NCBI RefSeq assembly: GCF_002014765.1
Contig: NZ_MUYT01000009.1
Coordinates: 51,574-115,573, forward strand
Length of the DNA stretch: 64,000 nucleotides
Source: Lwoffella lincolnii
GTDB lineage: Bacteria > Pseudomonadota > Gammaproteobacteria > Pseudomonadales > Moraxellaceae
Direction of reading: 5' to 3'
The translations under genes were made by a program, and so were the position numbers. This document shows positions 45,767 through 54,790 of this stretch, piece by piece. The notes beneath the pieces were generated by a model. The model was given only the letters and a program-made list of their open reading frames with translations, was not told where the DNA came from and ran no database searches. Each line of letters starts with the position of its first letter. Position 1 is the first letter of the stretch.

Positions 45767-47395
45767 ATGACTAAATTTATCTTTGTCACAGGTGGCGTGG
45801 TGTCATCATTGGGTAAGGGCATTACTGCCGCATCGTTAGCCGCTGTGCTAGAAGCCCGTGGGCTAAGGGTTACCATGACTAAGATGGACCCTTACATTAA
45901 CGTTGACCCCGGTACCATGAGCCCTTTTCAACACGGTGAGGTTTTTGTTACCCAAGATGGGGCAGAGACTGACCTTGATTTGGGCTATTATGAGCGGTTT
46001 TTGCGTCATTCTAAAATGAGCAAAAGCAATAACTTTACCAGTGGGCGTATTTATCAGACGGTGCTTAATAAAGAGCGTCGTGGGGACTATTTGGGCGGTA
46101 CGGTGCAGGTCATTCCCCACATCACTGATGAAATTAAGCATCGTATCCATGCCAGTGCTCAAGGGCATGATATTGCCATCATAGAGATTGGCGGTACAGT
46201 CGGTGATATTGAAAGCTTGCCATTTATGGAAGCGGTGCGTCAGATGATGGTTGAGCTGGGGCGTGGGCGTGCCATGCTGATGCACCTAACGCTTGTACCG
46301 TATATCTCCAGTGCTGGTGAAACCAAAACCAAACCCACACAGCACTCGGTCAAAGAGTTGCGTTCCATTGGGTTACAGCCTGATGTGCTGATATGTCGCA
46401 GTGAGCATCTTATCAGTCAAGACAATCGCCGTAAGATTGCTTTGTTTACCAATGTAGAAGAGCGTGCGGTTATTTTATGCCCTGATGCGGATACCATTTA
46501 TCAAATACCACGCATGTTGTATGAACAGGATTTAGATGACCTGATATGCGAACGTTTCACCATTCAAGCTCCTGAAGCTGATTTGTCTGATTGGGACACA
46601 GTGGTTGATGCTTTGCTCAATGCTGATGGTGAGGTCAATATTTATATGGTGGGTAAATATGTGGAGCTACCAGATGCTTATAAATCCATCAACGAAGCTT
46701 TGCTACATGCGGGCATTAAACACCGAACCCATGTCAACATTCACTATATTGATGCTGAACGACTACAGACAGATGATGACTTACTGGCACAGTTAAAACT
46801 GGCCGATGGCATTTTAGTGCCTGGGGGCTTTGGTGAGCGTGGTACAGTTGGTAAAATGAAAGCCATTACTTATGCCAGAGAAAATAACGTGCCATATTTG
46901 GGCATTTGTTTGGGCATGCAGTTGGCGGTGATTGAATACGCTCGTCATGTTCTGGGGCTAAATGCCAATTCCAGTGAGTTTGACCGTAAGAGTGCTGAAC
47001 CAATCATTGGCTTGATTACCGAATGGATGGATGAGCGTGGTGAGTTACAAATTCGTCATGACGACTCTGACCTTGGCGGCACAATGCGATTGGGTGAACA
47101 AAAGGCTACGTTGGTTGCTGACAGCAAACTAAAACAAATCTATGGCACACACACCATTAACGAGCGTCATCGTCATCGCTATGAGATGAATAATCGCTAT
47201 ATTGAGCCATTGGAGCAGGCAGGCATGAAAATCTCTGGCTATTCTGCAAAGCAACATTTGGTGGAAGCGGTGGAGATTAGTGAGCATCCTTGGTTTGTGG
47301 CGGTGCAATTTCACCCTGAATTTACCAGCTCACCCCGAGACGGACATCCTTTGTTTAACAGCTTTTTGGCGGCAGCAAAACAGCATAAAAGATAA
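45767..47395 (+). CDS. pyrG: CTP synthase
   Basis: 542 residues. Amidoligase domain starting TKFIFVTGGVVSSLGKGI, then the class I glutamine amidotransferase with the nucleophile in GICLGMQ (about 382) and the His-Glu pair in FHPEF. Makes CTP from UTP and glutamine. The frame is open to 45653, across the porin terminator; ATGs at 45740 and 45743 are alternatives, none with a strong RBS. The 45767 start gives the usual length. Confidence 0.96.
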   Translation: MTKFIFVTGGVVSSLGKGITAASLAAVLEARGLRVTMTKMDPYINVDPGTMSPFQHGEVFVTQDGAETDLDLGYYERFLRHSKMSKSNNFTSGRIYQTVLNKERRGDYLGGTVQVIPHITDEIKHRIHASAQGHDIAIIEIGGTVGDIESLPFMEAVRQMMVELGRGRAMLMHLTLVPYISSAGETKTKPTQHSVKELRSIGLQPDVLICRSEHLISQDNRRKIALFTNVEERAVILCPDADTIYQIPRMLYEQDLDDLICERFTIQAPEADLSDWDTVVDALLNADGEVNIYMVGKYVELPDAYKSINEALLHAGIKHRTHVNIHYIDAERLQTDDDLLAQLKLADGILVPGGFGERGTVGKMKAITYARENNVPYLGICLGMQLAVIEYARHVLGLNANSSEFDRKSAEPIIGLITEWMDERGELQIRHDDSDLGGTMRLGEQKATLVADSKLKQIYGTHTINERHRHRYEMNNRYIEPLEQAGMKISGYSAKQHLVEAVEISEHPWFVAVQFHPEFTSSPRDGHPLFNSFLAAAKQHKR

Positions 47396-47416
47396 AAATC
47401 AGCAGAACAAAAAGTG

Positions 47417-47444
47417 TTGACAAGCAAAAAATATGCGATATAAT
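47417..47444 (+). promoter_or_regulatory. Consensus sigma-70 promoter of tRNA-Gly
   Basis: TTGACA (47417-47422), 16-bp spacer, TATAAT (47439-47444), 14 bp before the tRNA. Confidence 0.85.
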
Positions 47445-47458
47445 GGTCAGCCACAAAC

Positions 47459-47534
<76 letters not shown>

Positions 47535-47546
47535 AATGCTAAAAAT

Positions 47547-47572
47547 CCTAACCTAAATGGTTAGGCTTTTTT
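47547..47572 (+). terminator. Terminator of tRNA-Gly
   Basis: Seven-bp arms CCTAACC and GGTTAGG with a 5-nt loop, followed by CTTTTTT. Confidence 0.85.
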
Positions 47573-47585
47573 ATTTGTGCTTTTT

Positions 47586-47720
47586 ATGTTTTGCAATTAA
47601 GTGGCTCGGAAGAGTTTTGCTCGCTCTGTTTTCGCCATCTGGCTCTGCTTCCACTGACTGGGCAAGGGCTTTGGCGACAAAGTTGCCATTGGACAGCCTT
47701 TTGTTAATTGGGGTGTGGGG
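47586..47720 (-). pseudogene. Relic of the 3' end of a valS gene
   Basis: On the minus strand the sequence encodes INKRLSNGNFVAKALAQSV, clearly related to INKKLSNDNFIAKAPAQVV near the C-terminus of the intact ValS at 51051-53987. The similar stretch covers about 47643-47716 at the DNA level and diverges on both sides; the frame then stays open to a stop near 47586. It lies on the opposite side of the restriction-modification module from valS. Confidence 0.75.
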
Positions 47721-47793
47721 TGGGGTTATTCACCTGACATTGAGACGGTGGTGGTGGCTCATTGTGGGGTGTTTGGGGTGGCGAAAACATTAA

Positions 47794-48897
47794 TTAGCCC
47801 TTCCCCATCGCTTGCTTAGTCGCTTCTATCTTTTTATCGGCGTACAAGACCACATCTTTTATTACAAGTTTTTGTATGGCAGAGATGAGCAACGCCATAT
47901 AGTCGTAGTTGGGTGCGTTGTTTTGGGAGGGAAGAAAAATGTTTAATTCGTCTGCATCTTTTGCATAAAAATTACGAGCATAACTAAACTTACCAGCATA
48001 AGAAGATTTATGAATAGCCGTTGTGGTAAATATAGAGGTGTGTTTGTTTAATTTTTCTGTATGAACAACAGCTATATGGTCATCACCTCCATAATCATAA
48101 TTACGATATTTAGCTGAACCAAACATATCAATCGTAGTGGTATTTTTACTAAATACTTCTACCTCATTTCCGATATATGCAGAAATACCTGTATCTGCTT
48201 CTCCTGCCGTAACAAATGGCAAATTCCCCGTTATTCTATCAGCACTTTTTAAACGCTTTCCACGAGTTGATTTCCCAAATAGTTTTTTAAGATTAAACTC
48301 TCCCCACTGCACTTTACCATTTTCAAAATCGGCAAGAGCCTGTTGCTCAGCAAACGTAAGCGTATAATCTTTTAAACCTGTAACTAAGAGATACGCCTCG
48401 AGCTGCGAGAGGCGGAACGCCTCGAGCTGCGAGATAAAATTTTCCATAAAATCAAAATCAATTTCGCCATTTTTGGTGGGAAGAGAGATTTTGGTGTTCC
48501 CAATTTTAGCCCAAGAACACATATTCTCATAACCAAATCCATATTTCAAAAAATGAAATGAATTTGCCATAAACAGCCCCTGCTTTTGAGTCATTTCAAA
48601 AAGTGGTTTTAAAGAAAAAACTCTTGCGTGAGTAACCATCTTATATTGAAATTGGCGATAAAAAGCATTACCAAACATATCAATAGTTATGGTATTTTTA
48701 TCAAAAATTTTCGCATCTACATCCGTTTTTCCTAAAATACCATTATTACTCAATCCTGCTGTTATTACATAATTACCAACTCCATTTATATGTTCTTTTT
48801 TAATATCAAAATTTCCATTAAAACTTTCAAACAAATCTCCAATTCTAAATTCTCCCCACTTAACTTGTTGGAGCTCTTGTGTTAAGTGGGTTTCTAC
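47794..48897 (-). CDS. Specificity subunit of BcgI-like restriction-modification enzyme, entered by -1 frameshift
   Basis: About 367 codons in the -1 frame relative to the upstream nuclease-methylase gene. Two homologous target-recognition domains are present: each begins with a WGEF...LF block (first at about 48850, second about residue 177 of the TTG-started frame) and has a NT-TTIDMFG-type motif. A 24-bp tandem repeat lies between them. There is no ATG, GTG or TTG in frame between the preceding TAA and the first WGEF block; the first TTG is at 48834, inside that block. The N-terminus therefore has to come from frameshifting out of the upstream gene or an unusual start. AT-rich compared with neighbours. 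Confidence 0.8.
   Translation of the reverse strand, partial: VETHLTQELQQVKWGEFRIGDLFESFNGNFDIKKEHINGVGNYVITAGLSNNGILGKTDVDAKIFDKNTITIDMFGNAFYRQFQYKMVTHARVFSLKPLFEMTQKQGLFMANSFHFLKYGFGYENMCSWAKIGNTKISLPTKNGEIDFDFMENFISQLEAFRLSQLEAYLLVTGLKDYTLTFAEQQALADFENGKVQWGEFNLKKLFGKSTRGKRLKSADRITGNLPFVTAGEADTGISAYIGNEVEVFSKNTTTIDMFGSAKYRNYDYGGDDHIAVVHTEKLNKHTSIFTTTAIHKSSYAGKFSYARNFYAKDADELNIFLPSQNNAPNYDYMALLISAIQKLVIKDVVLYADKKIEATKQAMGKG
48394..48434 (-). repeat. 24-bp tandem repeat in the spacer of the specificity subunit
   Basis: CGCCTCGAGCTGCGAGA occurs at 48394-48410 and 48418-48434 (period 24 bp, 8 residues), encoding SQLEAFRL then SQLEAYLL between the two recognition domains. It is GC-rich inside an AT-rich gene. 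Confidence 0.9.
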
Positions 48898-48903
48898 TTT
48901 CCC
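48855..48903 (-). promoter_or_regulatory. Predicted programmed -1 ribosomal frameshift signal
   Basis: Minus strand: heptamer GGGAAAG (48903-48897) in phase G-GGA-AAG with the methylase frame, directly before its TAG stop; spacer TAGAAA of 6 nt (48896-48891); stem-loop with perfect 10-bp arms CCCACTTAAC (48890-48881) and GTTAAGTGGG (48864-48855), 16-nt loop. Tandem slippage to GGG-AAA enters the specificity frame exactly. Confidence 0.7.
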
Positions 48904-50942
48904 AGTTGTTCGTCTTGTTTATCTTGGTTTTTCAATAGGTTAGATACTTCCCACGCCAAATAGTCGCTTACGGTTTTCTTAAAATCTTCCAGTGTGGGTT
49001 TGGTGTCAATGGGTGCGGTTTGATTCCAGTCGGCACCACTTTTGGGGTCAATGGTATTTTCATAATATTCTTTTTCTGTAAAGATATTCAGCTGGCTTTT
49101 CCCAAATTCTACTAAATCTACGACTTCCTGATAGCGTTCTCTGGCTCTGTCGGTGTCTTTTAGGTTGTTACTTGTCTTTTTGCGATTGGTGCGTGTATAG
49201 CCGTCGTTGGTAAAATCAATGAATTTAACGATGGATTTTTCTTTGTGTTTTTCACCTATTTTAAATACATAAATGTTGGTCTGTACGCTGGATTTACCGA
49301 TAAACAAATCTATTGGCATTTTGATGCTTGCCAATAGGGTATGTTTTTGTAAAATGCGTTGGTTAATTTCTTTGGCTCTTCCACTACCTGCCGAGTTTTG
49401 AATAATAATGGCAGCATAGCCTTTGTGCATCATATTCAAGGCGGTTTCTACAAAGTTCATTCCGTTGCCTGTGGCAGAATAAGGTGGATTGAGAATAAAG
49501 GCATCGGCTGGGAATTTTTCATCTTTATTGCCAAAGCCATAATTTCCATCAAAATCTGTTAGCGAATTTTTATTGATGATGTTAGAACTTCCATCTCCCA
49601 TCATGATCATATTAAGAATGGCGAGTATATAGACACTGGACAATAATTCAAGTCCTAAAAGTTGCTTGGCTTTAATGTGAGCTTCTTTGAGGTGTAATTC
49701 CTCTGGCGAATAAATCGTTTCTTTGGCATCGCTTAGCATTTCATTCATGGCTGCTACCAAAAGTCCTGCTGACCCTGTGGCAAAATCCCATACAAAACTG
49801 TCTTTATTAACCCTTGCCAACTTCACAAGCAAAGTCGCAACATATGAGGGCGTCAGAACGACATCGTTGAGCTTGTCTTGAGTAAAGCCAAGCCAAGAGT
49901 ACATTTCATTAAACAATTTACCAGTGAAATCAGTTGTCAAGCCAATTTTGTAGTAAATACCCAAATCATCGACAATCTTAGTAAAAACTCTTTTTAATTG
50001 ACTTTCTGCGTTTGTGGCTTTATTGATATTTTCTGTTAAAAGCGTATTAGAGAGCGTGCGGATGATGAGATCTTTTTTATCTTGCGGAAGTTTCTTTTCA
50101 TTAAAAAATGCATTGATTTTACGAATAATAATATCTCCATCTCGATTACCTTCTTCTTGGCTGGATTTTAATTCTTCTTTTTCCAAAGGCTTTACCTTTC
50201 CTGCCACTCCCAATGTTGCAATGATAGAAGCTGCCACCAAATAAACACGGTCATTTTCACCCAAGCCTTTTTCATTTTGGTAAATATCATTATTGAGTCT
50301 TACAAGGCTAGCATCGATTTCTTTTTCACGCTTTTCTTTGAGTTTATCTAATTCTTCTTGCGAAAGTGATAAATTTTTGACTTGCTCAATAAAAGAATCA
50401 GCGTTTTGTTTTGATAAAAAAGAAAAATCAGTAAAATCACCTACTTTTTGCCCAACTCCCAAGTTCTTTTTAGAAACATAATACACTCCAATTTGATGAC
50501 GAATATTTCCCTTTTCATCTTTTTCACCTGTCATACCTATGGCGATAATATCGGTATAACTGGTATGATGCAATAAAGCATTGGCATAATGTACTGCCCC
50601 ATTTACAGCATAATCTTTTATATTTTTGTAGTTGGGTTTGTTCTTTGTACTGCGGTTCTCTACATTACCATCATTGTCTAATTTTACCAAAGCATTTTTT
50701 TTGCCTTTATATTCAATCAATACAGGAAAAACTTCTCCATATTGATTTTCTAAAAGCAATTTTGTATCTGGACGATTACCTCTTTTTCCTCCACTTTTAG
50801 ATTCATAATACTGTAATGCCTTGTCAATTTCATCATTGAGAGACTCTTGTTCTAATTTATAGTCAAGTTCATATTTTTTAAGCCAACCATTGGCAAGGTC
50901 AGCGATATTTGGCTCGATGCTTTGGGTATTTTTCTTTGTCAT
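48894..50942 (-). CDS. Nuclease-methyltransferase subunit of BcgI-like (type IIB) restriction-modification system
   Basis: 682 residues. The N-terminal domain has a PD-(D/E)XK nuclease pattern: Pro58-Asp59 in NRPDTKL and Glu77-Tyr78-Lys79 in VLIEYKGKK. A helical region follows, then an N6-adenine methylase with motif I DFATGSAGLL (386-395) and motif IV NPPY (485-488). Nuclease and methylase in one chain without a separate HsdR is the BcgI-A layout; no hsdR gene is in the window. The frame is open to 51020, but the ATG at 50942 has AAAGG 6 nt upstream. Its 3' end carries the frameshift signal. Confidence 0.85.
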   Translation of the reverse strand: MTKKNTQSIEPNIADLANGWLKKYELDYKLEQESLNDEIDKALQYYESKSGGKRGNRPDTKLLLENQYGEVFPVLIEYKGKKNALVKLDNDGNVENRSTKNKPNYKNIKDYAVNGAVHYANALLHHTSYTDIIAIGMTGEKDEKGNIRHQIGVYYVSKKNLGVGQKVGDFTDFSFLSKQNADSFIEQVKNLSLSQEELDKLKEKREKEIDASLVRLNNDIYQNEKGLGENDRVYLVAASIIATLGVAGKVKPLEKEELKSSQEEGNRDGDIIIRKINAFFNEKKLPQDKKDLIIRTLSNTLLTENINKATNAESQLKRVFTKIVDDLGIYYKIGLTTDFTGKLFNEMYSWLGFTQDKLNDVVLTPSYVATLLVKLARVNKDSFVWDFATGSAGLLVAAMNEMLSDAKETIYSPEELHLKEAHIKAKQLLGLELLSSVYILAILNMIMMGDGSSNIINKNSLTDFDGNYGFGNKDEKFPADAFILNPPYSATGNGMNFVETALNMMHKGYAAIIIQNSAGSGRAKEINQRILQKHTLLASIKMPIDLFIGKSSVQTNIYVFKIGEKHKEKSIVKFIDFTNDGYTRTNRKKTSNNLKDTDRARERYQEVVDLVEFGKSQLNIFTEKEYYENTIDPKSGADWNQTAPIDTKPTLEDFKKTVSDYLAWEVSNLLKNQDKQDEQLGK

Positions 50943-50963
50943 TTGATACCTTTGATAATTTAA

Positions 50964-50999
50964 TTTGAAAACTAGAATTGGTTTGAAAACTAGAATTGG
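50964..50999. repeat. 18-bp tandem duplication in the promoter of the restriction-modification genes
   Basis: TTTGAAAACTAGAATTGG occurs twice exactly, 22-57 bp before the start codon at 50942, where the promoter is expected. Confidence 0.9.
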
Positions 51000-51050
51000 A
51001 CAGTAGAACAAATTAAGCATAATTATTTCTAATTACGCTTAATTTTTTAG

Positions 51051-53987
51051 TTACAAATTCCCCAACGCTCCCACCTGCTTCTCCACTTCCGCCAACTGCC
51101 CATTTAATTCTGTCAATTTCATCTTTTCTGCTTGCACCACCTGAGCAGGGGCTTTGGCGATAAAGTTGTCATTGGACAGCTTTTTGTTAATGGCATCTGC
51201 TTGGGTTTGCAGTTTATCACGCACTTTATTTAGGCGGTTTAGTTCAGCGGTCGGGTCAATCAAGCCTTTCATGGGGACAAGCACTTTCATTTGTCCAACC
51301 ATGCCAGATGATGATAATGGCACCTCTTCGCCAGTTTTGACAATCGTTAGGCTGTCTACTTTGGCAAGGGTTTTAAATTGATTGTCAATGCGTACAAGGC
51401 TTGCTTTTTGTTCATCGCTTGCCCCTTGAATTAGCACAGGCAGACGCACGGCATTGCCCAGCTTCATCTCGCCACGAATGTTTCGCACCGCACCGATAAG
51501 GCTTTGTAGCCATGCCATGTCGCTTTCGGCTTGTTCGTTGATTTTGCTGTCATCGCACTTGGGGTAGGTGCTTAGCATGATGCTTTCACCTGTTTTGCCC
51601 AGCAGTGGCGTGATGGTTTGCCAAATCTCTTCGGTGAGATAAGGCATGATGGGGTGGGTCATTTTCATTGCCATTTCAAGCACAAAGAGCAGCACATAAC
51701 GGATTTGGGCTTTTCGCTCATCGCTGACCGTGCCGTCTTGTTCTGATGTGTTTAAGCTGGATTTGGCAAGCTCCACATACCAGTCGCAGTATTCATTCCA
51801 AATAAATTCATAAATGGCTTGGCTCATCAAGTCAAAGCGGTACTGGCTCATATGCTCGTGAATGTCATTGATGGTGGCGTTTAGGCGGCTGATGATCCAG
51901 TGTTCAGGCAACTGCCAAAGCTTAGGGTTGGCGGATTTATCAATGTTTTGGGGATTGCCATCTTTGTCAATGCAGTTCATGAGTACAAAGCGAGTGGCGT
52001 TCCAAATTTTATTACAAAAATTGCGATATCCTTCAATGCGTTTTAAGTCAAAGTTAATGTCTCGTCCTGTGCTGGCAAGTGATGCGTAGGTAAATCGCAG
52101 GGCATCTGTGCCAAAGGCTGGGATACCGTCAGGGAATTCTTGGCGGGTTTGTTTGGCGATGTTGTCCGCTTCTTTTGGGTTCATCAGCCCTTGGGTGCGT
52201 TTATTGACCAGATTTTCCAAATCAATGCCATCAATTAAGTCAATGGGGTCAAGCACATTGCCTTTGGATTTGCTCATTTTTTGCCCTTGGCTGTCTCTGA
52301 CCAGACCATGCACATAAACGGTCTTAAAGGGGACTTGGGGCTTGCCATCTTTGTCTTTGATAAAGTGCATGGTCATCATAATCATGCGAGCAACCCAAAA
52401 GAAAATGATGTCAAATCCTGTTACCAGCACGCTTGTTGGGTGAAAGGTTTGTAGGGCATCGCCATAATCATCAAAGCTGGTCTGACCTGTCCAGTCAAGC
52501 GTGCTAAATGTCCACAGAGCCGAGCTAAACCAAGTATCTAGCACATCATCATCTTGGCGAAGGGGGATATCGGCTAAGCTGTATTTGGCACGCACTTCGC
52601 TTTCATCACGCCCCACATACACATTGCCATTGTCATCATACCATGCAGGGATACGATGCCCCCACCACAGCTGACGGCTGATGCACCAGTCTTGGATATC
52701 ACGCATCCATGCCATGTACATGTTGGTGTATTGTTGTGGCACGAATTGAATGTCGCCATTTTGCACCGCTTCAATCGCTGGTTTGGCAAGAGTTTCAATC
52801 GCCACATACCATTGGTCGGTCAAAAGTGGTTCAATGACTGTACCAGAGCGGTCGCCATAGGGGCGTTTTAATTCGTGGGGTTCTACTTTTTCTAAAAAGC
52901 CGTGCGTTTCTAGGTCGGCAATGATGTTTTTACGAGCGTCAAAGCGGTCAAGCCCTTGATAAGCAGGCGGACAATTTTCGTTCATCGTGCCGTCAAGATT
53001 CATTAGGTTAATAATCTCAATGTTTTGGCGTTCGCCGACTTCGTAGTCATTAAAATCGTGGGCAGGGGTAATTTTTACGCACCCTGTACCAAATTCAGGG
53101 TCGGGATAAGGGTCAGCCAGCACAGGAATGACACGGTCGGTTAAAGGCACATGCACCATTTTACCCAAAATATGCGTATATCGGCCATCATCAGGGTGTA
53201 CTGCCAAACAGCCGTCTGCCAAAATGGTCTCTGGGCGAGTGGTGGCAATGTGCATATACTTGCCGTCAAGGCTTGCTCCATTGGCGTCCGTTTGCCCAGT
53301 GGCAAAAGGATAGCGAACGTGATACATAAAGCCTTTTTCATCACGATTTTCCACTTCCAAATCACTAATGGCGGTTTTTAATTTGCAGTCCCAATTGACA
53401 AGGCGTTTGCCACGATAAATCAAGCCCTCATCATAAAGACGCACAAACACCTCTTTGACCGCCTGCGACAGACCGTCGTCCATGGTAAAGCGTTCACGAG
53501 ACCAGTCCACGGACGACCCCAAACGGCGAATTTGGCGAGTGATGTTGTTACCTGACTGCTCTTTCCACGCCCAAACCTTGTCAATGAACTTCTTGCGCCC
53601 CAAATCATGACGGCTGATGCCTTGTAACCCAAGCTGACGCTCCACCACCATCTGTGTGGCAATGCCTGCGTGGTCGGTACCGGGCTGCCAAAGTGTGTTA
53701 TGGCCCATCATGCGATGATAGCGGGTTAATGTGTCCATGATGGTGTTGTTAAAGCCATGCCCCATATGCAGCGAACCTGTGACATTGGGCGGCGGCAAGG
53801 CGATGGAAAAGGCGTTTTGTTTGTCGCTCATGGCAGAGTTTGATTGGGGTTTAAAATGGCCTTGTTGTTCCCAAATTTGATACATGCCATTTTCGACATC
53901 GGTGGGGTTGTAGGAATTTTGCATCATTTTTAAGGCTTGAGTTAGGCTTTGACTTAAAGTATTGATTTGTGTGGTGTGTTGAGTCAT
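51051..53987 (-). CDS. valS: Valyl-tRNA synthetase
   Basis: 978 residues. Class I signatures: HIGH as SLHMGHGFNN near residue 75, KMSKSKGNVLDPID, the CP1 editing domain between them, and a C-terminal coiled coil (about 905-975) typical of ValS. Charges tRNA-Val. The first 25 or so residues look extra; an ATG pair about 20 codons later is an alternative start. The restriction-modification module begins 30 bp beyond its stop. Confidence 0.97.
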   Translation of the reverse strand: MTQHTTQINTLSQSLTQALKMMQNSYNPTDVENGMYQIWEQQGHFKPQSNSAMSDKQNAFSIALPPPNVTGSLHMGHGFNNTIMDTLTRYHRMMGHNTLWQPGTDHAGIATQMVVERQLGLQGISRHDLGRKKFIDKVWAWKEQSGNNITRQIRRLGSSVDWSRERFTMDDGLSQAVKEVFVRLYDEGLIYRGKRLVNWDCKLKTAISDLEVENRDEKGFMYHVRYPFATGQTDANGASLDGKYMHIATTRPETILADGCLAVHPDDGRYTHILGKMVHVPLTDRVIPVLADPYPDPEFGTGCVKITPAHDFNDYEVGERQNIEIINLMNLDGTMNENCPPAYQGLDRFDARKNIIADLETHGFLEKVEPHELKRPYGDRSGTVIEPLLTDQWYVAIETLAKPAIEAVQNGDIQFVPQQYTNMYMAWMRDIQDWCISRQLWWGHRIPAWYDDNGNVYVGRDESEVRAKYSLADIPLRQDDDVLDTWFSSALWTFSTLDWTGQTSFDDYGDALQTFHPTSVLVTGFDIIFFWVARMIMMTMHFIKDKDGKPQVPFKTVYVHGLVRDSQGQKMSKSKGNVLDPIDLIDGIDLENLVNKRTQGLMNPKEADNIAKQTRQEFPDGIPAFGTDALRFTYASLASTGRDINFDLKRIEGYRNFCNKIWNATRFVLMNCIDKDGNPQNIDKSANPKLWQLPEHWIISRLNATINDIHEHMSQYRFDLMSQAIYEFIWNEYCDWYVELAKSSLNTSEQDGTVSDERKAQIRYVLLFVLEMAMKMTHPIMPYLTEEIWQTITPLLGKTGESIMLSTYPKCDDSKINEQAESDMAWLQSLIGAVRNIRGEMKLGNAVRLPVLIQGASDEQKASLVRIDNQFKTLAKVDSLTIVKTGEEVPLSSSGMVGQMKVLVPMKGLIDPTAELNRLNKVRDKLQTQADAINKKLSNDNFIAKAPAQVVQAEKMKLTELNGQLAEVEKQVGALGNL

Positions 53988-54222
53988 GAGATTTGTCTTA
54001 GTAAAATTTGGTGAAATTGTCTTAATAAAATAAAATACAGTGAATGTTTAAAATAAAGTGAATGATAAACTCAGAGTGTTGCTAACAAAACTTCGCTAAC
54101 AGGGTTTGGTTAACCATGATGACTAAGTAGGTTACATTTGTCTAAAACATAAATGGCAGATGACTGCAAAAGAGTTGATTCATGATGAACATGAGCGGTC
54201 TTTGATGTTTGTTATGTTTGTG

Positions 54223-54777
54223 TTATGTTTGATGGAACAGCAAATACAACTGGGTTAAATTCTCTTCCAAGCTGTTTGCCATTTGAGCCAATAGGTCATC
54301 ATCTTGGCGAATGTCAGATAAGGTCTCATCGTCTTCATCAATGCCACTAAACACAATCATCGGTAAGGTCAGCATCGCCACGTCATCTTCGGTGTCATTG
54401 TCGGCGAACCAGTCATCTGTTTCATCGGCATACATGGCATCAATAAAGCCCACTGCCCAAGCAGAAAGCTCTGAATCTGGTGAAAAATCCATAGGCTTTT
54501 CTGTGTCATCTGTATCGCCAACAATAAAGGGTAAGTGAATTGGGGTTTCGTCTTTGAGTTCGGATTCTATGGCGGTTTGCCAAGCGTGTAGGGCAGACTT
54601 GATGGCATCAGGCACGCTGTCTTGTTGCCTTTCAAACAAAGCAGACAACCAGTTGGTAAATGGCTTACCCACCACCGTGGCGGTCAAAAACCCATGCGTG
54701 GCAATGTGGTCTAAGCCGTATTGGTTGTCAGCAGAATCCAAATAGGCAAGTAGTTGTGGGTCGGGTATTTGGTTCAT
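54223..54777 (-). CDS. UPF0149/YecA family protein
   Basis: 184 residues. Matches UPF0149: YGLDHIATHGFLTATVVG at the start, LSAWAVGFIDAMYAD in the middle and an acidic C-terminal half. No SEC-C metal motif is present. Function unknown. It is co-directional with the small gene upstream (13-bp gap) and has AAGGAAA before the ATG. Confidence 0.85.
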   Translation of the reverse strand: MNQIPDPQLLAYLDSADNQYGLDHIATHGFLTATVVGKPFTNWLSALFERQQDSVPDAIKSALHAWQTAIESELKDETPIHLPFIVGDTDDTEKPMDFSPDSELSAWAVGFIDAMYADETDDWFADNDTEDDVAMLTLPMIVFSGIDEDDETLSDIRQDDDLLAQMANSLEENLTQLYLLFHQT

Positions 54778-54790
54778 TATTTTCCTTCAT

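Noticed and set aside
47557..47793. Plus-strand open frame of 78 codons after tRNA-Gly
   Set aside because: It starts inside the tRNA terminator, and its codons are the antisense of the valS relic.
48834..48834. TTG at 48834 as the start of the specificity subunit
   Set aside because: It lies within the first conserved WGEF...LFE block and would remove the beginning of recognition domain 1, and the GGAG is only 2 nt away. Frameshifting explains the layout better.
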